Assembly (NCBI GenBank): GCA_947628685.1
Contig: CANRAT010000056.1
Span: 1-8,590, forward strand
Length of the DNA: 8,590 nt
Direction of reading: 5' to 3'
From: an uncultured Bacilli bacterium
Lineage (GTDB): Bacteria > Bacillota_I > Bacilli_A > RF39 > UBA660
The position numbers and the translations under genes are program-made. The notes beneath the pieces are model-generated. The model did no database searches. It was not told where the DNA came from and worked only from the letters and a program-made list of their open reading frames with translations. Below are positions 1 through 5,794 of the stretch, one piece after another. Position 1 is the stretch's first letter, and every line of letters starts with the position of its first letter.

Positions 1-252
1 ATCATCTAGTAATCCTTCATTTTTTAAATCTAATACACTTAAATATGCACATTCATCTATATCTGGTAATCTATCTATATTATCTGCTCCCCACATTTCT
101 GCTGATGATTTTATTAATTCTTTTTGTACATTTGATATTTCTTCTTTTGAATCTTTTACTAGTTTTGTTACTGCCATGCTTGTAAGTAATGCAAGTAAAG
201 ATATAATTATTATTACTCCAAGTAGTTCTACTAGTGTAAATGCTTTATTCAT
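1..252 (-). CDS. Prepilin-leader (pseudopilin-like) surface protein, N-terminal 84 residues, cut by window edge
   Basis: The frame stays open from ATG at 252 to base 1, so the C-terminus lies outside the window. Residues 1-4 (MNKA) are followed by FTLVELLGV and a hydrophobic helix to about residue 24. This is a type III signal/N-methylation motif with Ala instead of Gly at -1 and the conserved Glu at mature position 5. Such proteins are cut by a PilD-type peptidase and sit in the membrane or a pilus-like fibre. The visible passenger (ending ECAYLSVLDLKNEGLLDD) is not a BspA repeat and I do not recognise it. An in-frame ATG at 258 is possible, but the sister gene at 7474 has ACG at the equivalent position, so 252 is preferred. 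AAGG at 265-268 is the likely ribosome binding site. The gene is driven by the poly-G promoter just upstream. Confidence 0.8.
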   Translation of the reverse strand, partial: MNKAFTLVELLGVIIIISLLALLTSMAVTKLVKDSKEEISNVQKELIKSSAEMWGADNIDRLPDIDECAYLSVLDLKNEGLLDD

Positions 253-276
253 ATACATCCCTATCCTTACACTTCT

Positions 277-310
277 ATTCTACCACGCCCCCCCCCCCCC
301 TACATGTCAA
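277..310 (-). promoter_or_regulatory. Putative phase-variable promoter with 13-G spacer tract
   Basis: Read on the minus strand there is a perfect -35 box TTGACA (310-305) and a -10 box TAGAAT (282-277), separated by 22 bases made of TGTA, thirteen G and CGTGG. The start point would fall near 270, directly before the ribosome binding site. The optimum spacer is 17, which would need eight G, so the state shown is predicted to be weak or off. A homopolymer in the spacer is the classic arrangement for slipped-strand phase variation. The same layout recurs at 7499-7529, and a relic is at 5721-5745. Confidence 0.75.
288..300. repeat. Homopolymer tract, 13 C on + strand (G on -)
   Basis: This is an uninterrupted run of 13 C in a very AT-rich region, inside the spacer of the prepilin gene promoter. 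Runs of this length are prone to slippage during replication, and also to length errors in sequencing and assembly, so the exact count is uncertain. Confidence 0.95.
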
Positions 311-313
311 GAG

Positions 314-337
314 AAAAAAAGTAGTAAAACTACTTTT
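314..337 (-). terminator. Rho-independent terminator of the CotD-like gene
   Basis: On the minus strand a perfect 9-base stem (AAAAGTAGT with ACTACTTTT, 329-337 and 317-325) closes a 3-base loop and runs into a U tract (320-314). The stem contains the stop codon of the upstream coat gene, and the structure ends four bases before the -35 box of the next promoter. Confidence 0.85.
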
Positions 338-605
338 AAAAATTATTGTTCATCATGTTACCTGAACATCCACCGCAATCATTATTTATTACTACATCTT
401 CTTCATCGCAAGTATATTGTGGAGTATATGTATGTGTATATATATGTTTATTTATTACGTGTGTATGTATAGGGCAACAATGTTTAACCTCGTGGTGAAA
501 TTCCTTTTCTATACATTTAGTTATAACTGGTTCCATTATTGGTTGAGCTTGTGGCATTTCCATTTGTCTAGGGCAACCACAACCACAATTTCTATTTAAA
601 AACAT
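336..605 (-). CDS. CotD-like Cys/His-rich inner spore coat protein
   Basis: This 89-residue protein is rich in Cys, His, Tyr and Asn. It has an N-terminal CGCGCPR cluster (residues 7-13), a central CCPIHTHVINKHIYTHTYTP segment like the His/Thr-rich core of the CotD family, and a C-terminal CGGC followed by an Asn/Met tail. Coat proteins of this type are made in the mother cell and cross-linked into the spore coat. No signal peptide or membrane segment is visible, as expected. A strong ribosome binding site (AGGAGGT, five bases before ATG at 605) fixes the start. A sigma-E/K-like -10 lies upstream and a terminator overlaps the stop codon, so it is probably a single-gene unit. The assignment rests on composition and motif pattern, not on a database match. 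A metal-binding small protein is the alternative. Confidence 0.7.
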   Translation of the reverse strand: MFLNRNCGCGCPRQMEMPQAQPIMEPVITKCIEKEFHHEVKHCCPIHTHVINKHIYTHTYTPQYTCDEEDVVINNDCGGCSGNMMNNNF

Positions 606-625
606 GAAATACCTCCTATCTAATT

Positions 626-634
626 TATAATATG
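626..634 (-). promoter_or_regulatory. Sporulation-type -10 element (CATATTATA) before the coat gene
   Basis: CATATTATA matches the CATAnnnTA -10 pattern of mother-cell sigma factors E and K and lies 21 bases before the coat gene start codon. I see no well-spaced -35 box (ACC lies about 20 bases upstream, slightly too far), so the sigma factor is not settled. It would suit a spore coat gene. Confidence 0.4.
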
Positions 635-695
635 AATAATAAACTATTTTGAATGGTATTATAACTAGTTTTAAATAATAATTTAAAAAATATAC

Positions 696-729
696 AAAAA
701 AGCAATGGCCCTGATAAAGTCATTACTTT
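696..729 (-). terminator. Rho-independent terminator ending the leader/ncRNA
   Basis: On the minus strand AAAGTAATG (729-721) pairs with CATTGCTTT (707-699) as a 9-base stem with one G-U pair and a 13-base loop. It is followed by a U run to 696. It lies about 90 bases before the coat gene start, so it either ends a separate small RNA or acts as an attenuator. TTATCAG in the loop is complementary to CTGATAA at about 755-761, which would permit a competing fold. Confidence 0.65.
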
Positions 730-1009
730 CGAGTTTGGAAAATTGCATCCAACCATTATCAGTGGAAAGTGCAACACCCTACCTTTGAAGTTTTCTTTCT
801 TCTTACAATTGCAACATTTAGAGTTGGTAGAAATTACACACGTATTTCCAATAATATTAAGCGAATAATTTATATAGTTCATTCCTATATAATATTTTCA
901 CTTAATATTTTAAGATATTGAATATAAATATTATTTTTTAATAATTACTTTTTTCAAGTTAATTATTTTTTATTGTATATATATTTATTTCATATATCAT
1001 CTCTAAACT
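696..1009 (-). ncRNA. Candidate structured noncoding RNA or cis-regulatory leader, class unknown
   Basis: A near-consensus sigma-A promoter at 1016-1044 and a terminator at 696-729 bracket about 310 bases with no convincing gene. The part from 865 to 700 is less AT-rich than its surroundings and can fold. CTACC (806-810 reverse) can pair with GGTAG, ACTTTC can pair with GAAAGT to enclose a TTGGA/TCCAA hairpin, and TTGCA/TGCAA offers an alternative pairing. Several mutually exclusive stems plus a terminal hairpin resemble a riboswitch-type leader for the coat gene, but a free small RNA is equally possible. I do not recognise the class. An 85-codon reading frame crosses the region and runs through the terminator stem, which argues against it being a protein gene. 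Confidence 0.4.
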
Positions 1010-1015
1010 GATTTA

Positions 1016-1044
1016 ATTGTAGCACACATTTCTACATATGTCAA
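1016..1044 (-). promoter_or_regulatory. Strong sigma-A promoter with extended -10
   Basis: On the minus strand TTGACA (1044-1039) is followed after exactly 17 bases by TACAAT (1021-1016), preceded by TGC as an extended -10. It starts only 25 bases past the spo0A stop codon and points away into a region without a gene, so it probably drives the candidate RNA at 696-1009. It is the best vegetative promoter in the window. Confidence 0.8.
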
Positions 1045-1068
1045 CAATTTTTTTGAAATTTTTTCCAA

Positions 1069-1827
1069 TTATTTTACTTCATGATATTCAAGCCTTAATT
1101 TATCAGCAACAGTTACGATAAATTCAGAATTAGTTGGCTTTGCTTTATCTATATCGACACTATTACCAAATATTTCTTCCATTAAATCCCAATTACCTCT
1201 ATTCCAACTAACCTCTATAGCATGTCTTATTGCTCTTTCAACACGAGATACTGTTGTATCAAATTTAGATGCTAATTCAGGATATAATTCTTTTGTTATA
1301 CCACCTATCATATCTGGATTTTCAAATAATAAACTTACTCCATCTCTTATATATTGATATCCTTTTATATGAGATGGTATTCCAAGTTCGTGTAATATTT
1401 TAGTGATTGATATTTGGAGATTATTATAACGAAGATCTATGCTCCTACTCATATTCTTTTTATTACAACAATCAAGTATTCTCTTTTCTAAATCATCAAA
1501 ATCGAAAGGTTTTAATATATAATAATCAACTCCATATTCAGATACTTCTCTTATTACTTCTTGTGTATTATAACTAGTCGCAACTATAACTTTTTTATTA
1601 ATATTTCTTCTTTTCATTTCTTCTAATACAAACATTCCATCTTTATTAGGCATTATAAGGTCTAAAACAATTACATCATAAATATCTTTTTCTATTTTTT
1701 CTATACCTTCTAATCCATCGTTTGCTACAGAAGAAATTTCTATTTGTTTACTACTTTTAAAATACTCTTTTACTGCTTCAATTAACTGTACGTTATCGTC
1801 TATCATTAGAACTTTTATCTTGTCCAT
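1069..1827 (-). CDS. spo0A: Sporulation master response regulator Spo0A
   Basis: This is a 252-residue phosphorelay response regulator that binds 0A boxes to start sporulation. Residues 1-120 form the receiver domain, with acidic pocket D10/D11, phospho-acceptor D56 (VLDLIMP), T84 and K106 (ILKPFD). Residues 135-252 form the Spo0A-specific DNA-binding domain, including the diagnostic SRVERAIRHAIEVSWNRG recognition region (194-211). The length is close to the usual 255-270. The ATG at 1827 is chosen because AAGGA lies eight bases upstream. The in-frame ATG at 1833 would leave only two bases. A TATAAT -10 and two 0A boxes upstream imply autoregulation by phosphorylated Spo0A. No clear terminator follows the gene. 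Identity is close to certain from the recognition helix. Confidence 0.97.
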   Translation of the reverse strand: MDKIKVLMIDDNVQLIEAVKEYFKSSKQIEISSVANDGLEGIEKIEKDIYDVIVLDLIMPNKDGMFVLEEMKRRNINKKVIVATSYNTQEVIREVSEYGVDYYILKPFDFDDLEKRILDCCNKKNMSRSIDLRYNNLQISITKILHELGIPSHIKGYQYIRDGVSLLFENPDMIGGITKELYPELASKFDTTVSRVERAIRHAIEVSWNRGNWDLMEEIFGNSVDIDKAKPTNSEFIVTVADKLRLEYHEVK

Positions 1828-1850
1828 AATCATCTTCCTTTTCTATAATA

Positions 1851-1856
1851 ATTATA
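1851..1856 (-). promoter_or_regulatory. spo0A promoter -10 box TATAAT
   Basis: A perfect TATAAT lies 23 bases before the spo0A start codon. The hexamer 17 bases upstream (TAGATG) is a poor -35 match, which fits a promoter dependent on an activator such as Spo0A bound to the boxes at 1901-1916. No sigma-H consensus was found. Confidence 0.55.
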
Positions 1857-1900
1857 CAACATACAACATAAAGCATCTAGAGTTTATTTTATCTAGTTTC

Positions 1901-1916
1901 GTCGACATTTGTCGAA
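1901..1916 (-). promoter_or_regulatory. Pair of inverted 0A boxes upstream of spo0A
   Basis: The plus strand carries a perfect 0A box TGTCGAA at 1910-1916, in the context TTTGTCGAA. The minus strand carries TGTCGAC at 1901-1907, one mismatch from consensus. The two are inverted with two bases between them. They sit about 45-60 bases upstream of the spo0A -10 box, a position suited to activation. Autoregulation through 0A boxes is known for Bacillus spo0A. Confidence 0.75.
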
Positions 1917-1965
1917 TATTATCTAAATATGTTAATTAAATTTTTAAATCCCTCCATCTAATTTT

Positions 1966-3207
1966 TTAATCTCCATGAAATCCCTTTTTTATCGCACTTT
2001 TCATTCTATCTATAAATGATTTATCTTTTTTTAAAGGTCTACCTTTTAAAGCAAGTTTATAAACAGATAATACTCTTTCAGCAAAATATTTTGAAGAATA
2101 TGTCTCCGAATTTATTCTTCCTTGATTACCCATATTTTCTCGCTTTTCTTTATTATCTAACAGTATAGTCATTTTATCAATATATTCTTCTTTATTTTTA
2201 AATAGATAACCTGTTAGTGAATCTATAACAACATTTCTAAAACTTTCATCATCTAGTGCGACTACAGCAAGAGATGATGCCATTGCTTCTATAACTGTTA
2301 ATCCTTGTGTTTCAGTATGTGAAGCGGTTACAAATATATCTCCAATATTGTAATATATAGGTATTTCTACCCAAGGTACTTTACCTGTAAATATTACATT
2401 ATTATCTATTTTAAGTTTCTTTGCAAGTTCTTTATAATTTTCTAAATCAGGCCCATCTCCTACTATTAAAAGTTTAGAATTTTTATATTTTTTATTTAAA
2501 ACTGCTTGATTTTCTATTAAAAAATCTACACTTTTTTCAGATGCTATTCTACCTACAAAAAGAGTTATTATATCACCCTTTTTTATTCCTAATTCCTCTT
2601 TTTTCTTATCTAGTTTTTCTTTAGATATTTTCTCTTTATAAAATCTTTCTATTTCTATTCCTGTTGGAATTATGTGAACATTTCTATCATATTTATATTT
2701 TTCTTTGAATAAATCATAAGTTTTTTTAGTTGGAACTATCAATTCTTCAATAGTTTTATCACAATAAAATTTAGTTAAATATTCAACTATTTTTTTACTT
2801 GATTTATCAAAATATCCTTTTGTTATATAATGAACATAATCTTCGTACATAGTGTGATATGTATGAACAACAGGTATATCAAACTGCTTACCTATCACTC
2901 TTGCAAATGTACCTATACCAAATTCTGTATGGGTATGTATTATGTCCAAATTCCATTCTTTTATTTTATTAACTGCTTTTATTGGATAAAATGTTGTTAA
3001 TCTATAATCATATATACCTGTTGGAATACCTGGTATTCTAATTATTCTACCATTATCCTCAAAGTGATATTTCATATCATCAGGATTAACTGTTACTATA
3101 AATACTTTATGTCCTTTTTTTCTTAAGGCATTCTCAAGCATTTGTATACTTGTAGATACACCGTTTATAAAAGGAGGATAAGTATCTGTAAATAATCCTA
3201 TTCTCAT
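1966..3207 (-). CDS. GT4 glycosyltransferase, probable diacylglycerol glucosyltransferase
   Basis: This 413-residue GT-B fold enzyme is likely to transfer glucose from a nucleotide sugar to diacylglycerol at the inner membrane face, giving the glycolipid used as membrane lipid or lipoteichoic acid anchor. The N-terminal acceptor domain starts FTDTYPPFINGVSTS (6-20) with HTHTE at 91-95. The C-terminal donor domain has GRIASEK (219-225, sugar-nucleotide binding Arg and Lys), GDGP (250-253) and the EX7E motif ETQGLTVIE (299-307). A basic C-terminal tail (residues 390-413) suits membrane attachment. Its ATG overlaps the TAA of the upstream membrane gene by one base, with AAGGTG as ribosome site, so the two are translationally coupled. 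The family is secure. The acceptor is inferred from motif style and neighbour. No strong terminator follows it. Confidence 0.85.
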   Translation of the reverse strand: MRIGLFTDTYPPFINGVSTSIQMLENALRKKGHKVFIVTVNPDDMKYHFEDNGRIIRIPGIPTGIYDYRLTTFYPIKAVNKIKEWNLDIIHTHTEFGIGTFARVIGKQFDIPVVHTYHTMYEDYVHYITKGYFDKSSKKIVEYLTKFYCDKTIEELIVPTKKTYDLFKEKYKYDRNVHIIPTGIEIERFYKEKISKEKLDKKKEELGIKKGDIITLFVGRIASEKSVDFLIENQAVLNKKYKNSKLLIVGDGPDLENYKELAKKLKIDNNVIFTGKVPWVEIPIYYNIGDIFVTASHTETQGLTVIEAMASSLAVVALDDESFRNVVIDSLTGYLFKNKEEYIDKMTILLDNKEKRENMGNQGRINSETYSSKYFAERVLSVYKLALKGRPLKKDKSFIDRMKSAIKKGFHGD

Positions 3208-4217
3208 TATTTCACCTTCTTAATATTAAGAGCAAGTGCCCCTACTATCATTCCAAAATAGTAAGTTATAAATCTCCATACAAGCATCATAGCCTTTAAT
3301 ACACTTCCTGTAACAAAATGTCCATAAAATTGTACAAATCCAAATTCAAGTCCTCCTGTACCTCCTGGTATTGGTACAAATGATCCTATAATCATAATGT
3401 AAGCACTTGTAACGATTGTAATACCTGGATTTAATGAATAATGATCTCCCATAGCATACAATACAAAAAGTGGGATTAAATAAAGGCAAGCAAGTGCGAT
3501 AAAGTTATATATAATATTAGAAATAAAATTAGATTTATCTTTTAAAAGCAACTTTGCACTTTCATTAAATTTAGTTATATTTTGGTACCACTCGTTTAAT
3601 TTTTTTTCTTTATCTTTTACAAGTTTAAGTTTTGTTAAAATAGTTATTCCACATTTTATCAAAAATTTATTTATTTTTTTTGAAAAGGCTACTATAAACA
3701 TTAAAACTATTATAAGTGTATTTATTATAAATCCTAAAGTGATTAAGTACTGTAAAAGGTGTACTTTATTAAATATATGAAATGCATGATTAGTTATCAA
3801 GGCTATTAATCCAAGTAATACTAATGCGATTTGATATACAATAAAATTTTCAAGTACTACACTTGTAGATTCAGCATAATCAAGCCCTACTTTTTTTAAA
3901 AAGTATATCTGATATGGTTGTCCACCTGTTGCAAAAGGCGTTATAGCATTAAAAAACTGTGTTCTTAAAACTAATTGAAATGCAGATAAAAATTTAAAAT
4001 TAGGTTTTATTTTCTTACAAAAACTATACATAGGATAAGTTCTAAATATCCAAAACAAGAAAAGAAATATAAAAGCTAATAATAAATACCACAAATTCAT
4101 AGTAAATATTTGATTTATTATCTCATTAAAATTATCCTTTAGTGAAAAATACAACACTAAACCTGTAATTAATATTAATACTATTATATTTAACTTCTTT
4201 TTCATATTATTTTTCAT
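3207..4217 (-). CDS. LPG-synthase-TM / UPF0104 family membrane protein (flippase-like)
   Basis: This 336-residue polytopic membrane protein has several hydrophobic helices (for example 9-25, 42-58, 120-145, 155-180, 235-257, 265-290 and 312-330). It has the family motifs TPFATGGQP (93-101) and PIPGGTGGLE (282-291), typical of the PF03706 domain found at the N-terminus of MprF and in stand-alone proteins thought to move or accommodate lipids. There is no C-terminal aminoacyl-transferase domain, so it is not a full MprF. It starts 11 bases inside pgk and ends overlapping the glycosyltransferase. That coupling suggests it handles the glycolipid made by that enzyme, which is inference. ATG at 4217 overlaps pgk; ATG at 4205 is an alternative, and neither has a strong ribosome site. 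Confidence 0.8.
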   Translation of the reverse strand: MKNNMKKKLNIIVLILITGLVLYFSLKDNFNEIINQIFTMNLWYLLLAFIFLFLFWIFRTYPMYSFCKKIKPNFKFLSAFQLVLRTQFFNAITPFATGGQPYQIYFLKKVGLDYAESTSVVLENFIVYQIALVLLGLIALITNHAFHIFNKVHLLQYLITLGFIINTLIIVLMFIVAFSKKINKFLIKCGITILTKLKLVKDKEKKLNEWYQNITKFNESAKLLLKDKSNFISNIIYNFIALACLYLIPLFVLYAMGDHYSLNPGITIVTSAYIMIIGSFVPIPGGTGGLEFGFVQFYGHFVTGSVLKAMMLVWRFITYYFGMIVGALALNIKKVK

Positions 4218-5385
4218 CTATTACATCTATTCCAGGTAATACTTTACCTTCTAATAGTTCTAAAGATGCTCCTCCCCCTGTTGAAATATGCGTAAAAGAA
4301 TCTTTATATCCAAAATTAATTGCTGCTGATGCAGTATCCCCACCACCTATTATTACTTCTTTATTAGTTTTACTTAAGTATTCTAATATTTCTTTTGTAC
4401 CTTTACTATACTTATCTAGTTCAAAATAACCTAAAGGTCCATTCCACATAATAGTATTACAATTATTTAATATTCCTTTAAATTTATCAATAGTTTTATC
4501 TCCAATATCTAAAGCTATATCATCATTATCTAATTCATTATTATTTTTAAGTGTAATATCACCATCTAATTCTTTTGATACTATAGAATCTACAGGTAAT
4601 ATTATTTTATCCTTATATTTATTTAGCATATCAAGACAAAAGGATTTTGATTCATCATCTATTAGTGATGCACCTACATTAAATCCAAGTGTTTTTAGGA
4701 ATGTATAAGCCATTCCTCCTCCTATTAATATGTAATCACATTTATTTATTAAATTTTTAATAACTCCTATTTTGTCTTTAACTTTAGCGCCCCCTAATAT
4801 AACTGCAAAAGGCCTTTTTGGATTATTTATAATTTTATTTAAATTTTCAATTTCATTTTGTATTAAGAAGCCTATACCACTCGGTAAATTTGATGCAATT
4901 CCAACGTTAGAAGCATGACTTCTATGTGCGGTTGCAAAAGCATCGTTTATAAAAATATCTCCTAAAGATGCCCAATATTTACCTAAATCATTATCATTAC
5001 CAGATTCTAATTTACCATTCAAATCTTCAAATCTAGTATTTTCCATAAGTAATACATCTTTGCTATTTAGATTGTTAATAGCATCTTCAAGTAGATTACC
5101 TCTTGTAGTATTTATAAATATAACTTTTTTGTTTAATAATTCACTTAATCTATCAGCAACTATTTTAAGTGAATTAGTATTTTTATCTTCTTCAAGTTTT
5201 ATTCTACCCAAATGACTCATTAAGATTACTTTAGCGCCTTTATCTATTGCATAGTTAATTGTTTTTAAACTTGCAATTATTCTATTATCATCTTGTATTT
5301 TACCATCTTTAATTGGTACATTAAAATCTACTCTTATAATTACTTTTTTACCACTTAAATCGAAGTCTTCAATAGTCTTCTTCAT
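4207..5385 (-). CDS. pgk: Phosphoglycerate kinase
   Basis: This 392-residue cytoplasmic enzyme converts 1,3-bisphosphoglycerate and ADP to 3-phosphoglycerate and ATP in glycolysis. The family is usually about 395 residues, so it is full length. The N-domain shows RVDFNVP (18-24), DNR (33-35), SHLGR (57-61), ENTRFE (115-120) and NDAFATAHR (147-155). The C-domain shows GGAKVKDK (198-205), GGGMAYTF (222-229), the nucleotide site GGGDTA (347-352) and STGGGASLELLEG (368-380). ATG at 5385 is preceded by GGTGAT, complementary to the 16S tail. It is the first gene of an overlapping set with the flippase-like protein and glycosyltransferase, and no gap, tpi or gpm gene adjoins it. I find no confident promoter. 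A perfect inverted repeat lies just upstream at 5402-5421. Confidence 0.97.
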   Translation of the reverse strand: MKKTIEDFDLSGKKVIIRVDFNVPIKDGKIQDDNRIIASLKTINYAIDKGAKVILMSHLGRIKLEEDKNTNSLKIVADRLSELLNKKVIFINTTRGNLLEDAINNLNSKDVLLMENTRFEDLNGKLESGNDNDLGKYWASLGDIFINDAFATAHRSHASNVGIASNLPSGIGFLIQNEIENLNKIINNPKRPFAVILGGAKVKDKIGVIKNLINKCDYILIGGGMAYTFLKTLGFNVGASLIDDESKSFCLDMLNKYKDKIILPVDSIVSKELDGDITLKNNNELDNDDIALDIGDKTIDKFKGILNNCNTIMWNGPLGYFELDKYSKGTKEILEYLSKTNKEVIIGGGDTASAAINFGYKDSFTHISTGGGASLELLEGKVLPGIDVIDEK

Positions 5386-5401
5386 ACCATCACCATCATA
5401 A

Positions 5402-5421
5402 TTTTATCACAATTGATAAAA
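5402..5421. promoter_or_regulatory. Perfect 8-base inverted repeat before pgk, possible operator
   Basis: TTTTATCA and TGATAAAA flank the four bases CAAT, 17 bases upstream of the pgk start codon. There is no U tract on the pgk strand and no gene end beside it, so it looks more like an operator or an mRNA leader hairpin than a terminator. The regulator is unknown. Confidence 0.4.
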
Positions 5422-5439
5422 TAAATCTACAAAAGGGCT

Positions 5440-5465
5440 AAAAAAAGATAGCAATAATGCCATCT
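5440..5465 (-). terminator. Rho-independent terminator of the decayed BspA gene
   Basis: On the minus strand AGATGGCA (5465-5458) pairs with TGCTATCT (5453-5446) with one G-U pair and a 4-base loop, followed by six U. It lies 15 bases past the stop codon of the pseudogene and insulates pgk from it. Confidence 0.8.
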
Positions 5466-5479
5466 ATTTGTATTAAAAT

Positions 5480-5702
5480 TTAAAAATCATCAATATATGT
5501 TACATGATCTGTAACATATACGCCGGTGAATAAGTATTCATCATATTTACCAGTCCACTTACCTTTAGACACCAATATCTTAGTTAATTTGCTGGTGTTA
5601 TAAGTATAATATTTGTGGAATAGATATTAATGCTATTATTATTGCTAGTATTAGTAGTACTGCAAATAGTTTTACTAAAGTAAATCCCTTCTTCATATAC
5701 AT
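5480..5702 (-). pseudogene. Remnant of a prepilin-leader BspA-family surface protein
   Basis: Two pieces of one ancestral gene remain. Residues from ATG at 5696 (or 5702) read MKKGFTLVKLFAV and a hydrophobic helix ending at a TAA at 5598-5600. Directly after it, in the next frame (5599-5480), the sequence reads NTSKLTKILVSKGKW and ends HVTYIDDF. This matches the C-terminus of the intact neighbour (CTSLSEIKVSRDKW through NEVTYIG). About 500 codons of body are therefore missing and the ends are out of frame. The prepilin Glu at mature position 5 is Lys. The promoter is also decayed and only the terminator is intact. A functional 34-residue peptide is possible but unlikely. Confidence 0.85.
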
Positions 5703-5720
5703 CCCTATTATTACACTTCC

Positions 5721-5745
5721 ATTTTTCCACACCCCTATATGTCAA
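5721..5745 (-). promoter_or_regulatory. Decayed poly-G spacer promoter of the pseudogene
   Basis: TTGACA (5745-5740) is intact. The spacer is TATA, four G and TGTGG, only 13 bases, and the -10 position reads AAAAAT. It aligns base for base with the two live copies, and both the short spacer and the lost -10 should make it inactive. Confidence 0.7.
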
Positions 5746-5748
5746 GAG

Positions 5749-5771
5749 AAAAAATTAGGTTTCCCTAATTT
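5749..5771 (-). terminator. Rho-independent terminator of the BspA-family gene
   Basis: On the minus strand AAATTAGG (5771-5764) pairs with CCTAATTT (5759-5752) around a GAAA loop, followed by U residues. It lies 23 bases after the stop codon and ends three bases before the -35 box of the relic promoter. Confidence 0.85.
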
Positions 5772-5794
5772 AAATTTATTAATATTTTTTATTG

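Noticed and set aside
176..599. Plus-strand open frames over the prepilin and coat genes
   Set aside because: They are low-complexity, antisense to better supported genes, and one is translated through the poly-C tract.
800..870. Partial resemblance to a purine riboswitch (a TTTCTACC segment followed by a short hairpin with a CTAAAT loop)
   Set aside because: The matching second hairpin and its GATATGG-type loop are absent, and the closing stem is weak, so the fold cannot be supported.
625..882. 85-codon open frame on the minus strand between the coat gene and spo0A
   Set aside because: It runs through a terminator stem and U tract, has only AGGA touching the start codon, uses codons unlike its neighbours and shows no recognisable domain. 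The region is better explained as structured RNA.
1917..1965. GGAGGG motif after the glycosyltransferase as a ribosome site or sigma-H promoter
   Set aside because: No start codon lies at a useful distance, and the paired GAAT -10 of a sigma-H promoter is missing.
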